From Bacteroidales bacterium (lineage in GTDB: Bacteria > Bacteroidota > Bacteroidia > Bacteroidales > Muribaculaceae): a DNA stretch of 23,418 bases. The stretch is taken from positions 1-23,418 of the forward strand of contig CAADVV010000166.1 of assembly GCA_900752535.1 (NCBI GenBank), given 5' to 3'. The notes beneath the pieces are model-generated. The model saw nothing but the letters and a program-made list of their open reading frames with translations, searched no databases and was not told where the DNA came from. The position numbers and the translations under genes were made by a program. The first letter of the stretch is position 1, and the number at the start of each line of letters is the position of its first letter. Below are positions 15,034-23,418 of the stretch, in pieces.

Positions 15034-15582
15034 ATGGCTGAAACAAAGCGAGCCTGGTACGTTCTGCGTGCCATTTCAGGTAAAGAAGCTAAGGTAAAGG
15101 AAGTTCTGGATGCGAGCATCCGCAACACCGACCTTGGCAAGCACGTTTTTCAGGTTGTTATTCCGACGGAGCGTGTGATGACCGTCCGTAACGGCAAGAA
15201 GGTGATCAAGGAGAAGAATCTCTATTCAGGCTATGTGTTTGTCGAGTGTGAACTCTCGGGCGAAGTCATGTATGAGCTGCGCAACACCAGCAATGTCATC
15301 GACTTCCTGACCGGAAAGACAAAGGGCTCGCTCCCCGAGCCTCTCCGCGAGAGTGAGGTCAAGCGTATGCTTGGCGCCGCCGACGAACTGGTAGACGTCG
15401 CCGACGATGGCAACGACTATGTCGTGGGTGAGACTGTCAAAGTGTCCTACGGACCTTTCAGCGGTTTCACCGGCACCGTCGAGGAAGTCAACCGCGAGAA
15501 AAAGAAGCTCACGGTTATGGTCAAGATTTTTGGCCGCAAGACCCCTCTGGAGTTGGAAAATTCGCAGGTAGAGCGAGAGTGA
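15034..15582 (+). CDS. nusG: Transcription termination/antitermination factor NusG
   Basis: This 182-aa protein has the two NusG domains. The N-terminal NGN domain (about 5-115) has AWYVLRAISGKEAKV, VVIPTERV and YSGYVFVECEL, and it binds the RNA polymerase clamp. The C-terminal KOW domain (about 129-180) has VGETVKVSYGPFSGFTGTVE and contacts Rho or ribosomal protein S10. It follows secE after 90 nt and precedes rplK after a structured 202-nt gap, the usual order. Slight internal length differences from E. coli NusG (181 aa) are normal. The stop codon overlaps the 5' arm of a possible long-range pairing in the downstream leader. Confidence 0.98.
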   Translation: MAETKRAWYVLRAISGKEAKVKEVLDASIRNTDLGKHVFQVVIPTERVMTVRNGKKVIKEKNLYSGYVFVECELSGEVMYELRNTSNVIDFLTGKTKGSLPEPLRESEVKRMLGAADELVDVADDGNDYVVGETVKVSYGPFSGFTGTVEEVNREKKKLTVMVKIFGRKTPLELENSQVERE

Positions 15583-15784
15583 CACCCCCGTGGTGCGAAC
15601 CGTTGCTGCAATCGCGCAGTTAGGGGAGCACGCCCGGGGATTCTGTCATGTGGAACCGTCCGGTCAAAAGCTTGAGCTTGTTACGGAGCAGAGGGCTACG
15701 GACTATTTGGCACAAGACAGAATCTCTGACGAGGGAGCGCCGCTTGCGCTGTCACGATAAAACAAAATAAACAAAAGATTAACA
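15583..15784 (+). promoter_or_regulatory. Candidate structured leader between nusG and rplK
   Basis: This 202-nt gap contains several compatible stems. One is 15635-15647 with 15716-15728 (nine perfect pairs in the core GATTCTGTC/GACAGAATC). Further pairs within it are TGTG/CACA (15649-15652/15711-15714) and GTCCG/CGGAC (15658-15662/15699-15703). AGCGC/GCGCT forms a stem at 15736-15750. A competing stem, CCCCG/CGGGG plus GTGC/GCAC (15586-15596/15628-15639), shares bases 15635-15639 with the main stem. GTGACA/TGTCAC (15579-15584/15750-15755) could close the whole. In other bacteria, L1 represses the L11-L1 mRNA by binding its leader. A similar role here is inference; I do not recognise a known L1 motif. 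Confidence 0.5.
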
Positions 15785-16228
15785 ATGGCTAAAGAAATTG
15801 CTGGACAGATCAAACTGCAGATTAAGGGCGGTGCAGCTAACCCTTCACCTCCCGTAGGACCGGCGCTGGGCTCCAAGGGTATCAACATCATGGAGTTCTG
15901 CAAGCAATTCAACGCCCGCACACAGGACAAGGCAGGCAAAGTTCTCCCTGTAGTAATCACCTACTACACCGACAAGAGCTTTGATTTCATCGTAAAGACC
16001 CCGCCCGTTGCCATTCAGCTACTCGAGGCATCGAAGCAGAAGAAAGGCTCGGCACAGCCTAATCGTGTGAAAGTGGCCGAGATTACTTGGGATCAGGTTA
16101 AGACCATCGCCGAAGACAAAATGCCCGACTTGAACTGTTTCACCGTTGAATCGGCAATGCGCATGGTTGCCGGCACAGCCAGAAGCATGGGTATCACCGT
16201 TAAAGGAGCATTCCCCGCAAATAACTAA
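15785..16228 (+). CDS. rplK: 50S ribosomal protein L11
   Basis: This 147-aa L11 binds the GTPase-associated region of 23S rRNA and forms the base of the L7/L12 stalk. The N-terminal domain has the flexible proline motif PPVGPALGSKGINIMEFCKQFN; the C-terminal RNA-binding domain has SMRMVAGTARSMGITVKG-like ending (residues about 125-142). Length is normal (E. coli 142). The start ATGGCTAAAGAA follows an A-rich leader typical of Bacteroidetes initiation. It is first in the rplK-rplA pair, with rplA starting 15 nt later. Confidence 0.99.
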   Translation: MAKEIAGQIKLQIKGGAANPSPPVGPALGSKGINIMEFCKQFNARTQDKAGKVLPVVITYYTDKSFDFIVKTPPVAIQLLEASKQKKGSAQPNRVKVAEITWDQVKTIAEDKMPDLNCFTVESAMRMVAGTARSMGITVKGAFPANN

Positions 16229-16243
16229 AACTTCAATTGAACA

Positions 16244-16939
16244 ATGAGTAAACTGACAAAAAACCAGAAGGTTGCTTTAGAGAAGATTGAAGCCGGGAAA
16301 GCTTATACTCTGGCTGAAGCCGCCGAGAAGGTCAAAGAAGTGACCTTCACCAAATTTGACGCTTCGCTCGATATCGACGTCCGTCTGGGCGTCGACCCCC
16401 GCAAGGCCAACCAGATGGTACGTGGCGTTGTGACGCTGCCCCACGGAACCGGTAAGATAGTGCGCGTGCTCGTGCTCTGCAATCCCGATGCCGAGGCTGC
16501 TGCCAAAGCCGCCGGTGCCGACTATGGCGTTCTTGAGGAATATATCGACAAAATCAAGGGAGGATGGACTGACGTTGACGTCATCATCACCCAGCCCTCG
16601 GTTATGGGCAAAATCGGACCTCTGGGCCGTATCCTCGGTCCGCGCGGCCTGATGCCTAACCCCAAGAGCGGCACAGTGACACAGGATGTCGCCAAGGCCG
16701 TCGAAGAGGTGAAGAAAGGTAAAATCGACTTCAAAGTTGACAAGAACGGTATCGTTCACTCGTCGATCGGCAAGGTATCGTTTGACGCCAACGCCATGAA
16801 GGAGAATGCCCGCGAGTTTATCAACACCCTGATCAAACTCAAACCCGCAACCGCAAAAGGCACCTATATCAAGAGCATATATCTTTCAAGCACCATGAGT
16901 CCCGGTGTGAAGGTTGACCCCAAGTCAATCGAAGACTAA
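16244..16939 (+). CDS. rplA: 50S ribosomal protein L1
   Basis: This 231-aa L1 is the protein of the ribosomal L1 stalk next to the E-site. The family signature GKIGPLGRILGPRGLMPNPK is present near residues 124-143. The two-domain pattern is intact, with DVRLGVDPRKANQMVRG early and a C-terminal KGTYIKSIYLSSTMSPGVKVD. Length is normal (E. coli 234). In many bacteria L1 also represses its own operon by binding the rplK leader, so the structured leader at 15583-15784 is a natural candidate target. rplJ starts 37 nt downstream. Confidence 0.99.
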   Translation: MSKLTKNQKVALEKIEAGKAYTLAEAAEKVKEVTFTKFDASLDIDVRLGVDPRKANQMVRGVVTLPHGTGKIVRVLVLCNPDAEAAAKAAGADYGVLEEYIDKIKGGWTDVDVIITQPSVMGKIGPLGRILGPRGLMPNPKSGTVTQDVAKAVEEVKKGKIDFKVDKNGIVHSSIGKVSFDANAMKENAREFINTLIKLKPATAKGTYIKSIYLSSTMSPGVKVDPKSIED

Positions 16940-16976
16940 TCTGTATTAACCTCTCTATTGACACCAAGAAGACGAC

Positions 16977-17501
16977 ATGAAAAAGGAAGATAAAAAAGTT
17001 GCCATAGATAAGATTGCCGCAACCGTCAAGGAGTATAACTGCTTCTATCTGGTTGACTGCGGTTCGCTTGACGCCGCGCTGACATCGGCCCTCCGTCGCG
17101 AATGCTTCGGTCAGGACATCAAGCTGATGGTTGTCAAGAACACCCTCCTTCATAAGGCTCTCGAGAGTCTCGAAGGCGACTACAGCGAAATCTATGCAGC
17201 TCTGGAAGGCCCGACAGCCGTGATGTTCTCGAACGTCGGCAACGCGCCCGCCAAGCTCATCAAGAAGTTCACCACAAAGGATCAGCCGCTGCCCGCTCTC
17301 AAGGGTGCGTTTGTCGAGGAGACTGTTTACCTCGGTGCAGACCAGCTCGACACACTGGCCGCCATCAAGAGCAAGAACGAACTTATCGCCGACGTTGTGG
17401 CTCTGCTGCAGTCGCCCGCGAAGAACGTTGTCAGCGCTCTCCAGAGCGGTGCCAACAAGCTCCACGGCATCCTCGAGACCCTCTCAAAGAAGGAGGATTA
17501 A
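16977..17501 (+). CDS. rplJ: 50S ribosomal protein L10
   Basis: This 174-aa L10 anchors the L7/L12 dimers to the ribosomal stalk. The N-terminal rRNA-binding domain shows FYLVDCGSLDAALTSALRR, VVKNTLLHKAL and the PTAVMF segment. A long C-terminal helix (about 145-170) would carry the L12 dimers. The start ATGAAAAAGGAAG is the first in-frame ATG after rplA. The 37-nt gap from rplA is too short for the long L10 leader of many Firmicutes and Gammaproteobacteria, and I see no L10-leader fold. It is cotranscribed with rplL, which follows after 95 nt containing a small hairpin. Confidence 0.98.
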   Translation: MKKEDKKVAIDKIAATVKEYNCFYLVDCGSLDAALTSALRRECFGQDIKLMVVKNTLLHKALESLEGDYSEIYAALEGPTAVMFSNVGNAPAKLIKKFTTKDQPLPALKGAFVEETVYLGADQLDTLAAIKSKNELIADVVALLQSPAKNVVSALQSGANKLHGILETLSKKED

Positions 17502-17503
17502 AA

Positions 17504-17519
17504 CCGGGTCAAGGCCCGG
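17504..17519 (+). other. Small GC-rich hairpin between rplJ and rplL
   Basis: CCGGG (17504-17508) pairs with CCCGG (17515-17519) around a 6-nt loop, 2 nt past the rplJ stop. No T-run follows. Four or more L12 copies are needed per L10, so a processing or stability element here would make sense, but that is inference. Confidence 0.4.
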
Positions 17520-17596
17520 GATTGTGCTCCGTCTTTCACATCACAATTCCCCACTCCCCATCAACAAAAAACAAACAAAACAAACAATAAATCAAA

Positions 17597-17971
17597 ATGG
17601 CAGATTTAAAAGCTTTTGCAGAACAACTGGTTAACCTGACCGTTAAAGAAGTAAACGAACTCGCTCAGATCCTGAAGGACGAGTACGGTATCGAACCCGC
17701 CGCAGCCGCTGTTGCAGTAGCAGCCGGTCCCGCAGCCGCCGGTGAGGCAGCCGAAGAGAAAACGTCATTCGACGTGGTCCTCAAGAGCGCTGGCGCAAGC
17801 AAGCTCGCTGTTGTTAAGCTCGTTAAAGAGCTGACCGGTCTGGGCCTGAAGGAAGCCAAAGAAATGGTTGACGGCGCTCCCAGCGTAGTCAAAGAAGGCG
17901 TTGCCAAAGCTGACGCCGAGGGTCTCAAGAAACAGCTCGAAGAAGCCGGCGCTGAAGTCGAACTTAAATAA
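17597..17971 (+). CDS. rplL: 50S ribosomal protein L7/L12
   Basis: This 124-aa L7/L12 is the multicopy stalk protein that recruits translation GTPases, including the EF-Tu encoded upstream. It has the dimerisation N-terminal domain (1-32, ending IEPAAAAV), an Ala/Gly-rich flexible hinge (about 33-55) and a C-terminal GTPase-contact domain. That domain has KTSFDVVLKSAG, KLAVVKLVKELTGLGLKEAK and MVDGAPSVVKEGV. Length and domains are normal. A strong terminator-like hairpin sits immediately downstream, separating it from rpoB. Confidence 0.99.
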   Translation: MADLKAFAEQLVNLTVKEVNELAQILKDEYGIEPAAAAVAVAAGPAAAGEAAEEKTSFDVVLKSAGASKLAVVKLVKELTGLGLKEAKEMVDGAPSVVKEGVAKADAEGLKKQLEEAGAEVELK

Positions 17972-17993
17972 TATTGCCTGATTCTCAGGTAAT

Positions 17994-18034
17994 AAGGTTA
18001 AGAATCCTCTCCAGGGATGATTCTTAACCTTTTT
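17994..18034 (+). terminator. Strong attenuator/terminator between rplL and rpoB
   Basis: Arms 17994-18006 and 18019-18031 form a 13-bp perfect stem (AAGGTTAAGAATC with GATTCTTAACCTT) around a 12-nt loop, followed at once by a T-run. A second T-tract lies at about 18042-18049. It is 23 nt past the rplL stop. I found no consensus promoter between it and rpoB, so it is best read as a partial terminator lowering rpoBC relative to ribosomal protein output, as in E. coli. Confidence 0.85.
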
Positions 18035-18084
18035 GTGCTATTTTTTTTCTTTGAGTTCCCTTTAACGTTTTCACACCCCAATAG

Positions 18085-21000
18085 ATGCCAAATTCAGTTG
18101 ATAAACCGCGCATTAATTTCGCGTCGGTCAAGAATCCTCTCCCTTATCCTGATTTTCTGGAGGTGCAGCTGAAGTCGTTCCAGGACTTCCTCCAGCTCGA
18201 TACCCCTCCCGAGAAACGAAACAACGAAGGGCTTTACAAGGTTTTTGCCGAAAACTTCCCCATCGCCGACACAAGAAACAACTTCGTCCTCGAGTTTCTG
18301 GACTATTATATCGACCCGCCGAGATATTCAATCGACGAGTGTCTCGAACGCGGCCTCACATATAGTGTGCCTCTCAAAGCCAAGCTCAAACTCTATTGCA
18401 CCGACCCCGACCACGAGGATTTCGCCACGGTGGTGCAGGATGTTTATCTCGGCCAGATACCCTACATGACCGAAAAGGGAACCTTTGTGCTCAATGGCGC
18501 TGAGCGCGTCGTCGTGTCACAGCTCCACCGTTCGCCGGGCGTCTTTTTCGGACAGAGCACCCATGCCAACGGTAAAAAGCTCTACAGCGCGCGAATCATT
18601 CCCTTTCGCGGCAGCTGGATAGAGTTCGCTACTGACATCAACGATGTCATGTATGCATATATCGACCGTAAAAAGAAATTACCTGTCACAACCCTCCTGC
18701 GAGCCATCGGTCTGGAGAGTGACAAGGAAATCGTAGAAATCTTCGGCCTCGCCGAGGAGATAAAGGTCAACAAGACCAACCTGAAGAAAGCGCTGGGCCG
18801 CAAGCTTGCCGCCCGCGTTTTGCGCTCATGGGTCGAGGACTTCGCCGACGAAGACACCGGCGAGGTTGTGTCAATCGAGCGCAATGAGGTTGTCATTGAC
18901 CGTGAGACAGTGCTTGAAGAGAGCCACATCCAGGAGATTCTCGACAGCGGCGTGCAGTCAATCCTTCTCCACAAGGAAGACGCCAACGCAACCGACTATT
19001 CCATCATCTTCAATACCCTCCAGAAAGATACCTCCAACTCTGAGAAGGAGGCCATACAATATTTCTATCGTCAGCTGCGTAACGCCGAGCCGCCTGATGA
19101 CGCATCGGCACGCGAGGTGATCACTAACCTCTTCTTCAGCGAGAAGCGCTATGACCTCGGCGAAGTCGGCCGCTACCGTATAAACAAGAAGCTCGACCTG
19201 ACAACCTCGATGGACGTCAAGGTTCTGACAAAAGAGGACATCATCGAGATTATCAAGCGCCTCATCCAGCTTATCAACTCGAAAGCCGAGGTTGACGATA
19301 TCGACCATCTGTCAAACCGCCGTGTCCGCACGGTAGGCGAGCAGCTCTACAACCAGTTTGCCATCGGCCTGGCCCGTATGGGACGCACCATCCGCGAGCG
19401 CATGAATGTGCGCGACAACGAGGTCTTCACCCCCACTGACCTGATCAACGCAAAAACCATCTCGAGCGTCATCAACACGTTCTTCGGCACTAATGCACTG
19501 TCGCAGTTCATGGACCAGACCAATCCTCTGGCCGAGATGACCCACAAACGCCGAATGTCGGCCCTCGGCCCCGGCGGTCTGTCGCGTGAACGCGCAGGTT
19601 TCGAGGTACGCGACGTACACTATACCCACTACGGCCGCCTTTGCCCGATCGAGACCCCTGAGGGCCCGAACATCGGTCTGATTTCGTCGCTGTGTGTCTA
19701 CGCCAAAATAAATGACCTCGGCTTCATCGAGACCCCCTACCGCGAAGTCAAGGACTCGAAAGTCAACCTCAACAACGACGAGGTTGTCTATCTGACAGCC
19801 GAAATCGAGGAAGGCAAAGTCATCGCCCAGGGCAACGCTCCGCTCAACGACGACGGCACCTTCAAGAATGACCGTGTCAAGGCCCGTCTCGACGCCGATT
19901 TCCCCATTGTGCCGCCCGACCAGGTCGAGCTGATGGATGTGTCGCCCGTGCAGATCGCCTCTATCGCCGCATCGCTCATTCCGTTCCTCGAGCACGACGA
20001 CGCCAACCGTGCGCTGATGGGATCGAACATGATGCGCCAGGCCGTGCCTCTGCTTCGCAGCGAAGCTCCCATCATCGGCACCGGCCTCGAGGGTCAGCTC
20101 ATCCGCGACTCACGCACACAGATTATGGCCGAAGGTGACGGCGTCATCGAGTTTGTCGACTCGACCGTCATCCGCATCCGCTATGACCGCACCGAGGAGG
20201 AGGAATTCGTTGCCTTTGAGGACGCTGTCAAAGAATATCGTCTGCCCAAATTCCGCAAGACCAACCAGTCGACCACGATCGACCTGCGTCCCATCTGCAA
20301 CAAGGGACAGCGCGTCAAACGCGGCGACATCCTGACCGAGGGCTACTCCACCGAAAACGGAGAGCTCGCTCTGGGCCGCAACCTGAAGGTCGCATTCATG
20401 CCCTGGAAAGGTTATAACTATGAGGACGCCATCGTGCTCAACGAACGCATGGTCCGTGAAGACATTCTGACCTCCGTCCATGTCGACGAATATACCCTCG
20501 ACGTCCGCGAGACAAAACGCGGCATGGAGGAGCTGACCAACGACATTCCCAACGTCAGCGAGGACGCCACCAAGGACCTCGACGAGCGCGGCATCATCCG
20601 CGTCGGCGCGCATGTAGTGCCCGGCGACATCATGATCGGTAAAATCACGCCTAAAGGCGAGAGCGATCCCACTCCTGAGGAGAAACTGCTGCGCGCCATC
20701 TTCGGCGACAAGGCCGGTGACGTCAAAGACGCCTCGCTCAAAGCCTCACCGTCGCTCAAAGGTGTCGTCATAGGCACGAACCTCTTTGCCCGCGCCCAGA
20801 AGAAACCTTCGCGCTCAAAGAGCATCAACGCCCAGCTCTCCATTCTCGATGAGGAATATGAAGAACGTCAGGCCAAGCTCAAGGAAGTGCTTGTCAGCAA
20901 GCTGATGACCCTCACCGCCGGCAAGACATCGACCGGCGTCAAGGACTTCCTCGGCAGCGACATAATCGCCAAAGGCTCCAAGTTTGCCGCCTCGACACTG

Positions 21001-21900
21001 CGTGAAATCAACTACGACACCGTCAACCTATCGAAGTGGACAAACGACGCCCATAAGAACGACCTTATCCGTGCCACCATCGTCAACTATCTGCGCAAGT
21101 CAAAGGAAATCGACGCCGAACTGCGCCGCAAACGCTTTGATATCTCCATAGGCGATGAACTTCCCAACGGCATCATCCAGATGGCCAAGGTCTACATCGC
21201 CAAGAAGCGTAAGATCGGCGTCGGCGATAAGATGGCCGGTCGTCACGGTAACAAGGGTATTGTTTCACGCGTCGTGCGTCAGGAGGATATGCCCTTCCTG
21301 GCCGATGGAACTCCCGTCGACATCGTGCTGAACCCGCTGGGCGTGCCTTCGCGTATGAACCTGGGTCAGATTTTCGAGACCGTGCTCGGATGGGCCGGCC
21401 GCGAGCTGGGCGAAAAATTCGCCACTCCCATCTTCGACGGCGCATCGCTCGACGACCTCAACGCCTGGACCGACAAGGCCGGGCTGCCCCGCTATGGCAA
21501 AACCTATCTTTATGACGGCGGCACAGGCGAACGCTTTGACCAGCCTGCAACGGTAGGCGTCATCTACATGCTGAAACTCGGCCACATGGTTGAGGACAAG
21601 ATGCACGCCCGCTCAATCGGCCCGTACTCGCTGATTACACAGCAGCCTCTGGGCGGTAAGGCGCAGTTCGGCGGTCAGCGTTTCGGAGAGATGGAGGTGT
21701 GGGCCCTCGAAGCCTTCGGCGCCTCACACGTTCTCCAGGAGATTCTGACCATCAAGTCGGACGACGTCACCGGCCGCTCGAAAGCCTATGAGGCCATCGT
21801 TAAGGGCGACGCCATGCCGCCCGCCGGCATCCCCGAGTCGCTCAACGTCCTGCTCCACGAGCTCCGCGGTCTGGGCCTGAGCGTCAACCTTGAGCAATAA
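18085..21900 (+). CDS. rpoB: DNA-directed RNA polymerase subunit beta
   Basis: This 1271-aa beta subunit forms one half of the RNA polymerase catalytic cleft. The rifampicin region reads SQFMDQTNPLAEMTHKRR then MSALGPGGL. Residues matching E. coli Asp516, His526 and Ser531 are Asp477, His487 and Ser492, so no common rifampicin-resistance change is present. CPIETPEGPNIGLISSL follows. The catalytic lysines are in GDKMAGRHGNKG (Lys1049 and Lys1057). The C-terminus has GGKAQFGGQRFGEMEVWALEAFGA and ends in GLSVNLEQ. The protein is shorter than E. coli RpoB (1342 aa), mostly through lineage insertions that differ. It lies downstream of the rplL attenuator and 124 nt before rpoC. Confidence 0.99.
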   Translation: MPNSVDKPRINFASVKNPLPYPDFLEVQLKSFQDFLQLDTPPEKRNNEGLYKVFAENFPIADTRNNFVLEFLDYYIDPPRYSIDECLERGLTYSVPLKAKLKLYCTDPDHEDFATVVQDVYLGQIPYMTEKGTFVLNGAERVVVSQLHRSPGVFFGQSTHANGKKLYSARIIPFRGSWIEFATDINDVMYAYIDRKKKLPVTTLLRAIGLESDKEIVEIFGLAEEIKVNKTNLKKALGRKLAARVLRSWVEDFADEDTGEVVSIERNEVVIDRETVLEESHIQEILDSGVQSILLHKEDANATDYSIIFNTLQKDTSNSEKEAIQYFYRQLRNAEPPDDASAREVITNLFFSEKRYDLGEVGRYRINKKLDLTTSMDVKVLTKEDIIEIIKRLIQLINSKAEVDDIDHLSNRRVRTVGEQLYNQFAIGLARMGRTIRERMNVRDNEVFTPTDLINAKTISSVINTFFGTNALSQFMDQTNPLAEMTHKRRMSALGPGGLSRERAGFEVRDVHYTHYGRLCPIETPEGPNIGLISSLCVYAKINDLGFIETPYREVKDSKVNLNNDEVVYLTAEIEEGKVIAQGNAPLNDDGTFKNDRVKARLDADFPIVPPDQVELMDVSPVQIASIAASLIPFLEHDDANRALMGSNMMRQAVPLLRSEAPIIGTGLEGQLIRDSRTQIMAEGDGVIEFVDSTVIRIRYDRTEEEEFVAFEDAVKEYRLPKFRKTNQSTTIDLRPICNKGQRVKRGDILTEGYSTENGELALGRNLKVAFMPWKGYNYEDAIVLNERMVREDILTSVHVDEYTLDVRETKRGMEELTNDIPNVSEDATKDLDERGIIRVGAHVVPGDIMIGKITPKGESDPTPEEKLLRAIFGDKAGDVKDASLKASPSLKGVVIGTNLFARAQKKPSRSKSINAQLSILDEEYEERQAKLKEVLVSKLMTLTAGKTSTGVKDFLGSDIIAKGSKFAASTLREINYDTVNLSKWTNDAHKNDLIRATIVNYLRKSKEIDAELRRKRFDISIGDELPNGIIQMAKVYIAKKRKIGVGDKMAGRHGNKGIVSRVVRQEDMPFLADGTPVDIVLNPLGVPSRMNLGQIFETVLGWAGRELGEKFATPIFDGASLDDLNAWTDKAGLPRYGKTYLYDGGTGERFDQPATVGVIYMLKLGHMVEDKMHARSIGPYSLITQQPLGGKAQFGGQRFGEMEVWALEAFGASHVLQEILTIKSDDVTGRSKAYEAIVKGDAMPPAGIPESLNVLLHELRGLGLSVNLEQ

Positions 21901-21929
21901 ACCCCGCCGGGTTTACGTTATATTCCACC

Positions 21930-21984
21930 ATCCTCCGCGCGGCCGGATACCCGCCACAGGTGTCCGGCCCCGCGCCGGGAGGAT
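21930..21984 (+). other. Long GC-rich hairpin between rpoB and rpoC
   Basis: Three stacked stems form one hairpin: ATCCTCC/GGAGGAT (21930-21936/21978-21984), GCGC/GCGC (21937-21940/21972-21975) and GGCCGGA/TCCGGCC (21941-21947/21963-21969). Only 2-nt bulges on the right arm interrupt them, so there are 18 pairs; ACC/GGT (21949-21951/21959-21961) adds a short terminal stem. No T-run follows. It may be an RNase III-type processing site or an mRNA stabiliser. Confidence 0.65.
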
Positions 21985-22024
21985 TTCAGACATTAAACTG
22001 ACACCGACTTTTTAACCACCATCA

Positions 22025-23418
<1,394 letters not shown>

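Noticed and set aside
16940..16976. Possible L10 leader upstream of rplJ.
   Set aside because: The gap is only 37 nt and shows no stem-loop or kink-turn-like structure.
18035..18084. Possible promoter between the rplL terminator and rpoB.
   Set aside because: TTTG is present but no TAnnTTTG lies 19-21 nt downstream; the T-rich sequence only gives partial matches.

Overview
The window is chromosomal DNA from a Bacteroidales bacterium. Three signs point there: a complete SusC/SusD/SusE/SusF-type glycan-uptake operon, promoters with the Bacteroidetes architecture (TTTG, 20 nt, TAACTTTG or TAACTTCG), and A-rich translation starts without clear Shine-Dalgarno sequences. GC-rich coding sequence and protein character suggest a gut lineage such as Muribaculaceae, but that is inference without a database search.

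Left part (1-10188): the 3' two-thirds of a glycoside hydrolase family 3 gene reads rightward off the left edge. It converges on a leftward four-gene outer-membrane operon, susC-susD-susE-susF-like (10188 down to 2652), which ends at an intrinsic terminator (2570-2605). The roughly 590-bp space between the converging genes is unusually rich in palindromes, including a 26-bp perfect stem and three copies of an 18-nt hairpin repeat. SusC would be the TonB-dependent channel, SusD the substrate lid, and the SusE/SusF-like lipoproteins extra surface glycan binders. The GH3 enzyme could trim the imported oligosaccharides. No regulator or endo-acting enzyme is inside the window.

Middle (10189-12864): an AT-rich divergent intergenic region carries a good promoter for a single-chain transketolase gene, which ends in its own likely terminator.

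Right part (12768-23418): the core information-processing cluster. A consensus promoter starts tRNA-Thr(TGT), tRNA-Tyr(GTA), tRNA-Gly(TCC), tRNA-Thr(GGT) and tuf. tRNA-Trp, secE, nusG, rplK, rplA, rplJ, rplL, rpoB and rpoC (cut by the right edge) follow. The order Thr-Tyr-Gly-Thr-tuf and then secE-nusG-rplKAJL-rpoBC matches the E. coli tufB to rpoBC region. Strong secondary structures sit at nusG/rplK, rplL/rpoB and rpoB/rpoC and are the likeliest regulatory points.

I found no CRISPR array, insertion sequence, prophage, toxin-antitoxin or defence system. The novel-looking material is non-coding: the palindrome-dense island at 2069-2605 and the structured intercistronic RNAs of the ribosomal protein/RNA polymerase cluster.
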